Shown: in pieces, positions 1 to 10,330 of the stretch | Layout of the letters: the number at the start of each line of letters is the position of its first letter | Numbering within the stretch: the first letter of the stretch is position 1 | NCBI GenBank assembly: GCA_907163375.1 | Contig: CAJQUW010005288.1 | Location: forward strand, 176,827 to 240,826 | DNA: 64,000 nucleotides | Source: Prostheceraeus crozeri | Taxonomy: Eukaryota; Platyhelminthes; Polycladida; Euryleptidae | Direction: 5' to 3' | Program-made: the position numbers and the translations under genes | Notes under the pieces: generated by a model | Seen by the model: only the letters and a program-made list of their open reading frames with translations | Database searches by the model: none | What the model was told of the DNA's origin: nothing

Positions 1-76
1 AATTGTTTAAGATTGTGTTTATAAATTATAGGCATTTTTTAGGATTAAATTTGACTTTTGGGAAAAAATATTTACG

Positions 77-964
77 CTAAGATTTGCGTTTGTGAATGGA
101 CAACAACTTCGAGATAACTTTATTAATTGATTGTTGCACTTTATCTATTGCGTCAAGTAGCGTGTGATGTACTTTAATTTCTTTTCTATTAACTTGCATT
201 TTCTGCTGATTAATCTTCAATGCCGTTTTAAGTGCATTTAACTTAATTTTAAGAACATCTAATTGTCTTTTAACAGAATCTAACTGTTCTTTATTTTCTT
301 TAGAGTATTCTTGTAAATTTTTCTTTAATTCATTTTCTAAATTGATTTTAAGAGTTTTCATTTTATCAACTCTTTGATTAAGTGAGTTTACTTCATTTAT
401 TATTCTATTCATCTTTTTCATTTGTTGAGTAATTTTAGAACTCAATTCATCAACACTTTTTTGGAATGTAGTTTGTAACTGCTTTAAATTTTTTTTAATT
501 CTTTCAGGTAGTTTTTCTATTTCATCTTCTAATTGTTCTTCTAACATTTTTATCTGATGTTTATTTTTAATTACAGCAGATTTTAAATTTAAAGAAAGTA
601 ATATTAAAATTTTTGATTGTTCAGAAATCTTTTTAAAAAGTTTTGCTATATCTGCTTCTAGCTCTCTATCCTTTTTATCAAGTTTTAATAATTTTTCGTT
701 TAATGATTTGTCATTAAGTTTAAGCAACTTTAATTCATTCATCAGTGGAACCAAAACATCGTTTATATATTTTTCTTTTAAGTCATTGATTTGTGTATCA
801 ACATATTGTTTATTTGTTAACTCTGTATTTTGTTGCGGAAGAATAGAAAGATGCAATGGACCAGATAAAACGTCTCCAGTTTTCATGATATAATTTTCTA
901 TCTCTATTTCTAATTCACGATTATTCGGGATATATGTACCTCCACCAACATTTGGTAACATCAT
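77..964 (-). CDS. Polinton fibre-like coiled-coil protein
   Basis: A 295-residue protein. Near the N-terminus, about residues 26-57, is a segment of the kind repeated in phage tail fibres: a TGDVLSGPL block, then a loop with proline, then NKQYVDTQI. Everything after about residue 58 is a long charged, Leu/Lys/Glu-rich heptad pattern predicted to be a parallel coiled coil. The combination suggests an extended, probably trimeric, surface spike or fibre of the virus-like particle. That role is inferred from the motif and architecture and is not proven by homology. It is transcribed divergently from the next gene, with about 46 bp between the two start codons. An internal structural protein rich in coiled coil is the main alternative. 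Confidence 0.55.
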   Translation of the reverse strand: MMLPNVGGGTYIPNNRELEIEIENYIMKTGDVLSGPLHLSILPQQNTELTNKQYVDTQINDLKEKYINDVLVPLMNELKLLKLNDKSLNEKLLKLDKKDRELEADIAKLFKKISEQSKILILLSLNLKSAVIKNKHQIKMLEEQLEDEIEKLPERIKKNLKQLQTTFQKSVDELSSKITQQMKKMNRIINEVNSLNQRVDKMKTLKINLENELKKNLQEYSKENKEQLDSVKRQLDVLKIKLNALKTALKINQQKMQVNRKEIKVHHTLLDAIDKVQQSINKVISKLLSIHKRKS

Positions 965-1010
965 TTTTTAACAATAAAAAAATTAAATTTTTTCTAATAA
1001 AAATAAAAAA
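965..1010. promoter_or_regulatory. Divergent promoter region of the Polinton fossil
   Basis: This 46-bp spacer separates two head-to-head genes and is almost pure A/T, with A-tracts abutting both start codons. The same TTAAAAAATG-like context occurs at other gene starts of the element (near 8413 and 9285 on the minus strand, near 2510 on the plus strand), so it may be a shared promoter or initiation motif. This is inference from position and recurrence only. Confidence 0.35.
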
Positions 1011-2351
1011 ATGGAAACCCCAAATTTAAAAAAATTTTATTCGCCCGCATCATCCTGTTCTTCTTATTCGACGAGATCAACGGGATTTGAAAATAAATGT
1101 TTTGGTAATAATAATAATAATAATCCATGTATAGATGTTAATCTTTTGTTTGAATTACAAGCCGAAATATTTAGAGAACAGACTAAAGGTTTACCTTCTA
1201 TAGAAACTAATTATTGTTTATTTCCGGGGGATCCATTTATTAAATTTATGGATATTGTTAGTAAATATAATGATGTAGCTTATGTGGAATTAAATAAAGA
1301 AAATATGGTTATAATAGGTCATAATAATGTTTATGGATTTATTAGAGCAGTGTTACCAATTAGTAATACTGATTGGATAGAAACTAAAATTATTAATTAT
1401 ATCAATATTAAAGAATTAGTTAAAAAATTAAAATCTTTTTCGAAAGAAAAAATTAGATTATTTGTTGACGATCAAAATCAATATAACATTCACATAGAGA
1501 GTAAAAAACATAATGAAGAATTATTATGTCAGGTATATTATAGAGATACAATTTATAAACAAGAAACATTAGAAATGCCGCAAAGATATGATGATGATAC
1601 TTATATAGGATTATATTCAAACTTAAATATTAATTTGTTAAAATCTTATATAAATGGTTTAGCTCAACAAGAGAAAATTTATATGTGGACTACACCTTAT
1701 ACTATTAACAATGACCATAATCATAATCATAATAAACGAACTGAAGGTTCTAGGGCTTTGCCAGATCTTAAAGAATCTTATGATAATAATGATGATTCTG
1801 TAACATCTGAAAAAGGTGTAAATGGTAAAAAAGATTACAAAAATATTAGTAATTACAAAAATTTAAGTGGAGAAAAATTTATATCTCATACTGATGTACA
1901 TGATATTAATACTACATATAATCAAAATTTATCTAAATTTCATTTTCTTACAATTGAAAATAATAATGATGGTATAGTTGAAGATACTGTTAGACAACTA
2001 TGTGTCGGGTCTACAAAATTTAAATTAGGATTTACATCTAATCAATTTAAAATTTTATCATCTTTAATAAAAACTAAAAGTGATTCAGATTATGGTGGTG
2101 TTATTAAATTTTCCAAAAGAGAACAAAGACCAATATTTTTCTCTATTATATTATTATCAGATAAAAGATGTAATTTAGAGTTAGATATTCCAATAAGAGA
2201 ATGGTATCCAATCCCAAAAAGTGTAATTTATGATGTTGAAGAAACAATTTATGATGATGATGAAGAATCAATTGATGATGATGAAGAATCAATAGTTAGT
2301 GAAAATAAATTTAAATTATCTTTTGATAAAACGTTATATGATGAAACTTAA
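1011..2351 (+). CDS. Unidentified Polinton protein, possibly sliding-clamp-like
   Basis: A 446-residue open frame starting at an ATG preceded by an A-tract. I do not recognise the family with certainty. Residues about 70-175 and 330-405 alternate short strand-like hydrophobic stretches with an amphipathic helix: a FIKFMDIVSKY helix, a VIIGHN turn, an INIKELVKKLKSF helix and IRLFVDD/YNIHIES strands, then later KFKLGFTSNQFKILSSLIK. This resembles the repeating domain of PCNA-type DNA sliding clamps. The middle (about 235-310) is low-complexity, Asn/His/Asp-rich, and the tail is acidic with YDDDEES-type repeats. A DNA-replication accessory role would fit its place beside the polymerase, but it is a hypothesis from pattern only. 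A structural or regulatory protein is equally possible. Confidence 0.5.
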   Translation: METPNLKKFYSPASSCSSYSTRSTGFENKCFGNNNNNNPCIDVNLLFELQAEIFREQTKGLPSIETNYCLFPGDPFIKFMDIVSKYNDVAYVELNKENMVIIGHNNVYGFIRAVLPISNTDWIETKIINYINIKELVKKLKSFSKEKIRLFVDDQNQYNIHIESKKHNEELLCQVYYRDTIYKQETLEMPQRYDDDTYIGLYSNLNINLLKSYINGLAQQEKIYMWTTPYTINNDHNHNHNKRTEGSRALPDLKESYDNNDDSVTSEKGVNGKKDYKNISNYKNLSGEKFISHTDVHDINTTYNQNLSKFHFLTIENNNDGIVEDTVRQLCVGSTKFKLGFTSNQFKILSSLIKTKSDSDYGGVIKFSKREQRPIFFSIILLSDKRCNLELDIPIREWYPIPKSVIYDVEETIYDDDEESIDDDEESIVSENKFKLSFDKTLYDET

Positions 2352-2510
2352 TATGATAAAACGTTATATGATAAAACTTAATGTGATAAAGAAAATAAAA
2401 TAACTTAAGAATGTGAAACATATAATAATATATGATAACTCTCAAGTCCTTGATATTAGAATGTTTATATCTAAAATTAAAACACAAATTTTTCTTTAAA
2501 AAATAAAAAA

Positions 2511-5500
2511 TGGAAATACCAAGTTTTATTGTGTCTTATGTAAAAAAAAAGTTCCAAACAAAAAGAAGTTATCAATCTCATTTAAATAGTAAATTGCATT
2601 TACAAAATGTAGAACGTATTAAAATCAAATAGTTATAAAAACTATCTAGAAACATTGCCTACTGATATAAAAGTTAAAAAAATGTTTGATGATTATTCAC
2701 ATTCGGAATATAAAAAAGTTTTTAATAGTGAAGAGGAGACCCTACCAGATGGAAGATATTTATTTAGCGATACTGATGAATTTGATGAAGCTGAACGAAC
2801 CGATGAAGCGGTAACAGATATAAAATATTTATTTAATGAATCTGTTGAACATAATGAAACCGATGAAAATTTTTATAATGTATTAACAAACTTTTATAAT
2901 ATATTTAAGAAATCTTTCAAATGTTATATGAATGTAGAAGTACTTTATACAAAAAATGGACCTGATGGAATTCCTGAAGAAATAATACAAGGACATTTTA
3001 CAAATTCACAAGAAATTCATAATGTAAATGATATACAGCTCCCGCCATTGATATCCGGACAAAAACGATTTTTCAGAGAAATCGTCATATTATTGAAATG
3101 TAGAGTAAGTTAGCTGATCTATGTCAATCCTGTATGCGTATTATTGATTGTTCCATGGTTTGTTCATTATTATGGCATAATATAGCTACTGTTTTTCTTT
3201 TACTTTGATTAATGAGTTAATATGGTTGATCAGATTTTTCAGGAGCACAGTCATTGTTGATATGAAGAACCAAATTTATTGGTGGCTCCGTACGTCTTTA
3301 TTGATCGCGTTTAAAATACAGATTATAAAAGAAATATGCACGGATCTTCGACCTTGTGCCTTCTTGGTGCGATGTTCGAACATCGCTGCAGTGAAACTCA
3401 GGATGAGAAAAAGCGTGTATCATCATTTTAGCAAGCAATAACTAGTAGACCTTAATTGTGGTACATATCGGTTTTTGGTGAGATATCTATGCCAAGGTAG
3501 GCATTATGCGTTTACCACATTGCTTACAAGTGTTTATTACACATTAATGCAAATAATGTCTTCCAGAGTGATCAAATTATTCGTATACAGCTTTATTTCA
3601 AACAAAAGGTAGAAAATGCCAAAATTTTAGTTTTGTCCGGATATCAATGGCGGGAGCTGTACAACCCATATTTGAATCGATGATACTTAAATTAGAAAAT
3701 TGTATAACTGAAGCCCAGTTACGTGAATCTGGTTGGAGATTTGTTAAAATACTATCTAAGAAAATAGTAATTGATAAATATAAAAATAATACTGGTGGTA
3801 GTTATGTTCCTTTGCCTTTCAGTTCACCACAAATAATCAACATAAAAAATGAAGATGATTATTGTTTTCTGTGGAGTATTATAGCACATTTACATCCTGC
3901 AAAATATCACAAAGAAAGACTAAGTCATTACAATAAAGAGGAATACATAAATGAATTTGATCTCTCTGATGGCTTAGATGAATTTCCATATGATTATAAC
4001 AGGTTAAAAAAGTTTCATAAAAAGAATAAAAATTTAATAGAAGTAAATGTTTTTGAATTAAATGTGAATTATGTTTCTATTGGTAAAATTACTCCACTTT
4101 ACTCAGATTCAAAAAAATTTTATTTGAATAATAAAAATTTATGTCAATCAGAAATAGTATATAATGATAGGGGAAATTACATGCATCATAATATTTTTTA
4201 CCAAGGAAATATAATATGTACTGAAAAATTTGAAATTATAAAAACACTATCACCAATAATGATTAGTCATAATAATTATAAAGGACGTAATTATAATTAT
4301 GATTATGATTCCGATTATTTATCTTTATCTTTAGAATATCAACAAAAATTACAAAATTTAAATGAAATTTTACAAAAATGTAAAACAGATTATCAACAAC
4401 AAACGAAAATGTTACTACAAGAATATCACCATAAATATCAAAATAAGATAGAAACGATTCAAAAATTAAATGAAGAAAATAATGAAGAAAATGAAACCAA
4501 TCAAAAAGTAAATGAATCTTTAAAAAAAATGTCTACAACAATATAAAGAACAATATGATAAAGAATATGAACAACAGCTACAAATATTAAATCAAAATTT
4601 TCATCGAAATACATTTAATCTTTCAAAAGAAATTGATGAAACACATGAAATATATAGAGGTAAATTTGAAAAATTAAAACAAACAAAACAACCAGCACAA
4701 GCGAATATATTATATTATCAGGGTCATTTTATATTGTGTAAAGATGTTTCTATATTTACAAAAACTTCAGATAATACAAATTTTCCTTGTCTTCAATGTA
4801 TGACAAGTTTTAGAACTAAAGAAGAAATGAATAGACATTTGGAGAATTGTCAACAAAACGAAGCAGTTGAAAATACTTTTCCTAAAGATGATTATTTAGA
4901 ATACAATAAATGGTATTTTAAAAATAAAGTACCCTTTACTATTTATTGTGATTTCGAAGCATATAATGTTAATATGACACAAAATCACGAGACATCGGAG
5001 ATGTCTTCCAGGGCTTCACCCGATTCTGAAAATGATAATTCTGAAAATGATAATTATGAAAAAAGTGCAGCTGAACAAAGTAAAGAAAAATATTTATTTG
5101 AACAAAAACCATTATGTTAGGGAATGTACATTCATTCAAATTATCCTGAATTATTTAAATCAGAATATTATCAATACTATGGTGAAGATAGTTCAGAAAT
5201 GTTTACAAAGAAAGTAGAAGAATTACAAGGACGTTTTTCACAATTGCTTGAAACATATATTCCAATGATGCCATTAACAGAAAAAGAAAAATTAAATTTT
5301 ATTAATGAAACAAAATGTTATTACTGTGGAAAAGAATTTACAAAAAATTATAAAAATGGCAAAGGTAGATATCTTGATAAGGTAAAAGATCATGATCATC
5401 TAAATGGATTATATAGAGGTGCAGCACATAATTCTTGTAATCTTAATGCTAATAAATTTAAATATAACTTTGTTCCTCTATATTTCTATAATGGTTCTAA

Positions 5501-7572
5501 ATATGATTTCCATCTAGTAATGAAAGATTTATTTTCATCTGAAAAATTACAACAACAACAAATAAATGTACTATGTAAAACAGAAGAAGAATATTTTTCA
5601 ATGCAATTAGGTTGCATTAGAATTTTAGATGCATTTAGATTTTTTACTCCTTATTCATTAGATGTTATGGGAAAAACTTTGAAATCTGAACAATGTAAAA
5701 TATTAAATAAATATAATTTAAAACTTTTAAAAGGAATATTTCCGTATGAGTATATACCCTGCGGCTCACAGTCGAAGACTGATATAACTGGAGATAAAAC
5801 CTGTGGTTCACAGTCGAAGACTGATTTTAATTCTGTGAATAAAATTATGGAAGAAAAACAACTTCCTCCAATAAATAAATTTAAATCAACATTAAAACAA
5901 TCACAATTATCTGAAGAAGACTATGCAGAAGCTGAAAAGAATTGGAGAGTTAAATTGTAAAACAATGTATGATTATACAATGAAATATCTTCAGATAGAT
6001 GTATTAATCCTTGCTGATCTTTTTGAAAACTTTCGTGATATGTGTTTAGAATATTACGGAATAGATCCATGTTATTGTTATTCTACACCAGGTTTAACAT
6101 GGTTAGCAGGATTAAAACATACCGGTGTTAAACTTAAACATTATAAAGAAAATACATATGATAAATTATTATTTTTTGAATCTGGAATTAGAGGCGGTGT
6201 ATCATCTGTTTTAGGTAATAGATATGTTAAATGTTATAATAAGAAAGTAAATCCACAAGAATATGGAATAATGAAACCTTTATCTCCTGAAGAAAAAGAA
6301 AAAATATTAGAAATTTTTCGAACGAAACGAGAAGGAGTAGAACGTGAAAATGCAATTGATGAATTCATGAGAGAAAACTATTTGTTATATTATGATTTTA
6401 ATAGCTTATATTCTTCTTGCATGATACAAGAATTACCAACAGGTGAGATGGAATGGTGTAATATTCTTGATTATCAAAAAACATATGATGGAAATTATAA
6501 TCATGGTTATATATATGAAGTTGATTTAGTATATCCTGATGAAATAAAAGATAAAACAAAATATTTTCCTTTCTGTCCCGAAAACAAAATTCCTAATATA
6601 GAAGATTTTTCAGATTATCAAAAATCTTTAATTCCTAAGAAATACAGACCAACAAAAAAACTTATGTTAACACAAAGCAATAAAGGAAAGTATGTTGTTG
6701 AAGGAAGAATGCTAGATTGGTATTTAGAACATGGAATGATTCTCACCAAAATACATCGAAAACTATTTTATCAAAAATCTAGGTGGTTAAAAGATTATAT
6801 AGAGTTCAATATTGCAAAACGTAAAATAGCTAAAAGAAATAAAGATGATTTTAGAAACGTGTTCTTCAAATTAATGAATAATGCATTTTATGGTAAGACT
6901 TTAGAAAATGTGCGTAATAGACAAAATATTGAAATAGTTTATGATAAAGATAGGTTTCAAAATTTAACAAGGAAACCTACATATAAAAGAACTACTAGAT
7001 TTAGTGATGAACTATGTGCTGTACATTTACGTCGAATTAGCGCAAAACATGATAAGTTTAATTTTAAAAAATTTCATAAATAATTTAATTTTATAATAAT
7101 AATTCTAATAAATAATTTCAAAAACTATAAATTACACTTTACAGATACCGATTCTGTTTTCTTAGAATTAACAATACCGTATAATTCTACACTTGATGAA
7201 GAAATTAATAAAATAAAAGATATCATTCATCCTTCTGATTTATGTAAAGTAAAAGATGAATTAGAAGGAAATGAAGATTTCATAACAGAAGCTATATTTT
7301 TAAAATCTAAATGTTACTGTTATGATACAACTAATAATATTAAAACACATAAAACATTAAAAGGAATTTCAAAGGCATCAGTGGCTAATCAAATAACATT
7401 TCAAGATTATAAAAATGTATTATTTAATAATGAAATAAAAACAGCATGTAATTATAGACTTAATTCAAAAAAACATAAAATGTATTTAAAAGAAGAACAT
7501 AAATTAGCATTAGATCCATTTGATGATAAAAGAAAAATTTTACCTGATGGAATAACTACTGAACCTTTTTAA
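2511..7572 (+). pseudogene. polB: Polinton protein-primed family-B DNA polymerase region (broken, fossil)
   Basis: Parts seen in order: a C2H2-type zinc-finger remnant near 2525-2620; an acidic segment near 2655-3030; after the inserted MITE, the conserved N-terminal extension of animal Polinton polymerases with YVPLP and CFLWSIIAHLHP motifs (about 3660-4100); a coiled-coil stretch (about 4330-4700); a C2H2 finger near 4785-4850; an exonuclease I-type FTIYCDFEAYN motif near 4935-4970; an endonuclease VII/HNH-like CYYCGK..DHDHLNG module near 5310-5450; an exonuclease II-like NGSKYDFHL near 5490-5520; exonuclease III-like YLQIDVLILAD near 5980-6020; polymerase motif A DFNSLY near 6395; motif B KLMNNAFYG near 6870; motif C TDTDS near 7147; and the usual C-terminal tail. 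This order is diagnostic of the 'DNA polymerase type B, organellar and viral' family. The region is clearly broken, by about half a dozen lesions plus the MITE, and no product is expected. Confidence 0.9.
3036..3659. mobile_element. 624-bp MITE with TA target duplication, inserted in the Polinton
   Basis: The ends are inverted repeats of about 28 bp that match perfectly by eye (CAGCTCCCGCCATTG... at the left and its reverse complement at the right), flanked by TA at 3034-3035 and 3660-3661. CAG...CTG ends and a TA duplication point to the Tc1/mariner/pogo group. The interior has no convincing transposase. Its base composition is less AT-rich than the Polinton around it. The short open frames inside it are not supported as genes. 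Confidence 0.85.
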
Positions 7573-7743
7573 TTTTCTAATTTCTTAGACAAATTTGATA
7601 TATACATAAAATAAAAAAATATTATAACACTATATTTGTATATTTTTATCACTCCGCGAAAATATTTTCTATAACTCTTTCATGAATTTTTTATCAATAT
7701 TAATTGTAATGAAGCCATAATCTTTTGACCAAGCATTGTTACA

Positions 7744-8415
7744 CTATTGTTTAAATTCATCTTTATTTCTTACACATAAATCTCTTAACAAATCACTTAA
7801 GTTTCTTGCATTTATTTCAAATAGTATAAATATATTTGCATTCTTTCTAATAACACTTCCGTCTAATGAATACATACTTTGTGTTAAATAAAAAACACTA
7901 CAGTTATTATGTCTACCTCTTGTGAAATAATTTCTCTGAACTGACTGATTTCTATCATTAACACAATCATCAAAAATTACACAATGTTTCATTGTTTTAT
8001 CTAGTTTACTAGGATCTTGCATATTACCACTATCATCTATTAATTGTATTTTTATATGCTTATTTTTATTAGATTCTACTAACTGATTATTTTTTGCTGC
8101 TTCTTCACACCACGAACTTATTTCTTCTTCATCTTCAGATTTTTCATATTCTTTGAATAATGAAGCAATTGCTGTTTTTTTAAGATTATTTTCAAATCCA
8201 TATTTTAAAAATTGATAGACGGGTTGTGCTGCCGTTGTTGTATAAATTATAAGATTGTTATAATCCAAAAAATTTGGAGTCGTTAAAATTTTAAATAATT
8301 GATATGTTTTTCCACATCCTGATCTTCCACAAATAACTGACAAAACTTTATTAGATAAATTTGGATGATGATTAAATTTGAGTTTTTTTTTATTAAATGG
8401 AGGTAGTTCACTCAT
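7744..8415 (-). CDS. Polinton A32-type genome-packaging ATPase
   Basis: A 223-residue protein with an early Walker A motif, GRSGCGKT (about residues 30-37), a Walker B motif VIFDDC (about 145-150), and a downstream YLTQS sensor-like motif (about 175-179) followed by an Arg/Asn-rich stretch. This is the layout of the FtsK/HerA-superfamily packaging ATPases of Polintons, adintoviruses and nucleocytoplasmic large DNA viruses (poxvirus A32 family), which pump genomes into icosahedral capsids. Length is normal for the Polinton version. It converges on the polymerase, with about 170 bp of AT-rich spacer between the two 3' ends, and leads a run of four minus-strand genes. The start lies in the recurrent TTAAAAAATG context. 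The reading frame looks whole. Confidence 0.9.
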   Translation of the reverse strand: MSELPPFNKKKLKFNHHPNLSNKVLSVICGRSGCGKTYQLFKILTTPNFLDYNNLIIYTTTAAQPVYQFLKYGFENNLKKTAIASLFKEYEKSEDEEEISSWCEEAAKNNQLVESNKNKHIKIQLIDDSGNMQDPSKLDKTMKHCVIFDDCVNDRNQSVQRNYFTRGRHNNCSVFYLTQSMYSLDGSVIRKNANIFILFEINARNLSDLLRDLCVRNKDEFKQ

Positions 8416-8500
8416 TTTTTAATAAAAAAAATATTTTTATTTTATTTTTATTTTTAAAGAAGAAGAAGAAAATTAAACTTCTCTAGCTTCGCGTGGGAGT

Positions 8501-9232
8501 TTATACCTCCCGAACCAAAAGATCTATCATAATCTCTTCACCTCCAAAATTTATTTCTTGTCCTTTTTCATCAGTGATTCTAATGCCAATGTTGTTAATA
8601 GTTTTTCTTGTAATAGGAAAATATATTAATGTTTGTGGAATTACATTTAATCTATAACCAATGGGTACAGTAAAAGCTGGAAAACTGAATATTAAATTTG
8701 ATAATTTACCATTTATATATCCTCCTTCAATAATGTCACAATGTACAACAATTGAATTTATTTCAGTTATTTTTGGAATCTTCTCACCTAAATGATAACC
8801 TTGACTATAGGTTTGTTTATTAAATCCTAATAGCTTTGACAATGATCTATCATGATTAAAATCAACTTGATGATTTTCGTCTAAAGTAAGAGAAAATTTA
8901 TTAACTGCCGGTTCAACTGCAAAATGTAATTGTTTCTTATCTTTAAATGGTATACCTAAATGTCTCTTAATTTCATTTGATATTGATTCAACTTCGTAAG
9001 AACCAGGAAGAAAAGTTAGTACTTTCCACGTTTTGCCTTTATCAGTAGAATATCTAAATTGATCATTCACATCTTTGATAACGTTTTGAATAGTGTTAAA
9101 TGTAGAGAAACTAGTCAATGCAATTTGATAATTTTTATTTTGTTCCAAATGTAGAATGGGTTCTAAATTACAAGTGTGTGATGAAGTAGTTGTTATAATT
9201 TTTAACGTCGTACTAAATTTTGATGAACCCAA
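8501..9232 (-). CDS. Polinton minor-capsid (penton-like) protein
   Basis: About 243 residues with a pattern common in animal Polintons: an N-terminal ALTSFSTFNT block, FRYSTDKGKTW, an LPGSYEVESI block, a VDFNHDRSLSKLLGFN block, a GGYINGKLSNLIFSF block, and a terminal ITDEKGQEINFGGE block. Predicted all-beta content and its position beside the packaging ATPase fit the minor capsid or penton-like protein. The family match rests on recalled pattern, not a search. An alternative is another beta-rich virion protein. A short AT-rich leader with another A-tract start context lies upstream at about 9285. Confidence 0.6.
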   Translation of the reverse strand: MGSSKFSTTLKIITTTSSHTCNLEPILHLEQNKNYQIALTSFSTFNTIQNVIKDVNDQFRYSTDKGKTWKVLTFLPGSYEVESISNEIKRHLGIPFKDKKQLHFAVEPAVNKFSLTLDENHQVDFNHDRSLSKLLGFNKQTYSQGYHLGEKIPKITEINSIVVHCDIIEGGYINGKLSNLIFSFPAFTVPIGYRLNVIPQTLIYFPITRKTINNIGIRITDEKGQEINFGGEEIMIDLLVREV

Positions 9233-9378
9233 AATCTGTTAGATTTTCTAAATGATTATTAATTTTGTCTAAATCTGCTGAACACATTTTTTAGTTAAAA
9301 TTTTAAATAAATATTATAGATAAAAATCGTAGATAAAAATCATAGATAAAAATCATGAATAAAAATCATAGATAAAAA

Positions 9379-10275
9379 TTAGAAACAACATATTTCAGCT
9401 ACACTTTTATAATCCTCTTCATTTAGAATCTTCTTTTCTAACAGTCTTTTCAATATAGCATGAATTTCATTGAAACTAGAATTATGTCCTTCTTTTATTG
9501 CAGATATTAAAATATTTAATCTATTTAGTAATTCTTGTGGATCATCTGGTAAGAATATGGTTGTTTCTGTTTTCTGTTTTTCAGATAAACCTTTCCCTAC
9601 TTTAACTCCCGTTGATAATAAATTTTCTAATTGTTTATAACGTCTAAGAGATTTTACTGCACCAACTCTGTCTAACATAGCTTTATATTTTATGAGATCT
9701 TCTACAGCATAATTATTTAAATCTGCTCCTCTTAAAAGATTAACAAAATTTCTATCTAAATTAAAAGGAGATTTATCTGGTGAAAAAATTATACCTCGAA
9801 AAGGTTGTGGAAATATTTCTTTTTGACCGAGATAAAATCTAGGTATTGTTTTTCCATCTATAAATGAAATAGAATGTTCAAATTGCATCATAGATTTTGG
9901 TAATTTCTTATTAATGTTTGATTCTAGTAATCCATAGTCATCTAATATAGTTTTGTGCTCTGGATCTGTTATATCAATTTGTTTATCATTATTTGTACTT
10001 TCTTTTTCAAGAGTTTTAAACGGCTTCATAGTTTTTTCAAAATCAGTTTTTACTTGCTCGGTTTGCTGCATTTTTTCAAACATATCAGATTGAATACCAG
10101 CTTTTATCATTCTATGTTGAAGATGATTTTCTTTCATAATATTTCTTTGTTTTATTAACTCTTCTAATTGTTTTATTCTTTTAAAATTATCAGCTCTAAT
10201 TTTATCCATTTTTAAAATATAATATTTGAATTTTGTGGTAACATTGGAATACAGCAAAGACATTTTACTGAACAA
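9379..10275 (-). CDS. Conserved Polinton virion-associated protein of unknown function
   Basis: A 298-residue protein. The N-terminal 110 residues are charged and helical. The middle has a FIDGKTIPRFYLGQKE strand-rich segment, then a GIIFSP and LLRGADLNNY block with AVEDLIKYKAML, a signature I associate with a protein that accompanies capsid genes in many invertebrate Polinton-like elements. A FLPDDPQELLNRLNILISAIKEGH block near the end is also typical of that family. The function is not established; core or internal virion protein is the usual guess. It lies between the minor-capsid-like gene and the membrane-protein gene on the same strand, consistent with a late structural cluster. Confidence 0.6.
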   Translation of the reverse strand: MFSKMSLLYSNVTTKFKYYILKMDKIRADNFKRIKQLEELIKQRNIMKENHLQHRMIKAGIQSDMFEKMQQTEQVKTDFEKTMKPFKTLEKESTNNDKQIDITDPEHKTILDDYGLLESNINKKLPKSMMQFEHSISFIDGKTIPRFYLGQKEIFPQPFRGIIFSPDKSPFNLDRNFVNLLRGADLNNYAVEDLIKYKAMLDRVGAVKSLRRYKQLENLLSTGVKVGKGLSEKQKTETTIFLPDDPQELLNRLNILISAIKEGHNSSFNEIHAILKRLLEKKILNEEDYKSVAEICCF

Positions 10276-10330
10276 ATTATTATTTTATTGCTTTGTTGTT
10301 TGACATCTTTTCGTTTAAAGTTTTCTCGTT

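Noticed and set aside
3205-3441. A 78-codon plus-strand open frame
   Set aside because: It lies wholly inside the MITE at 3036-3659, has no recognisable motif, and is not expected to be coding.
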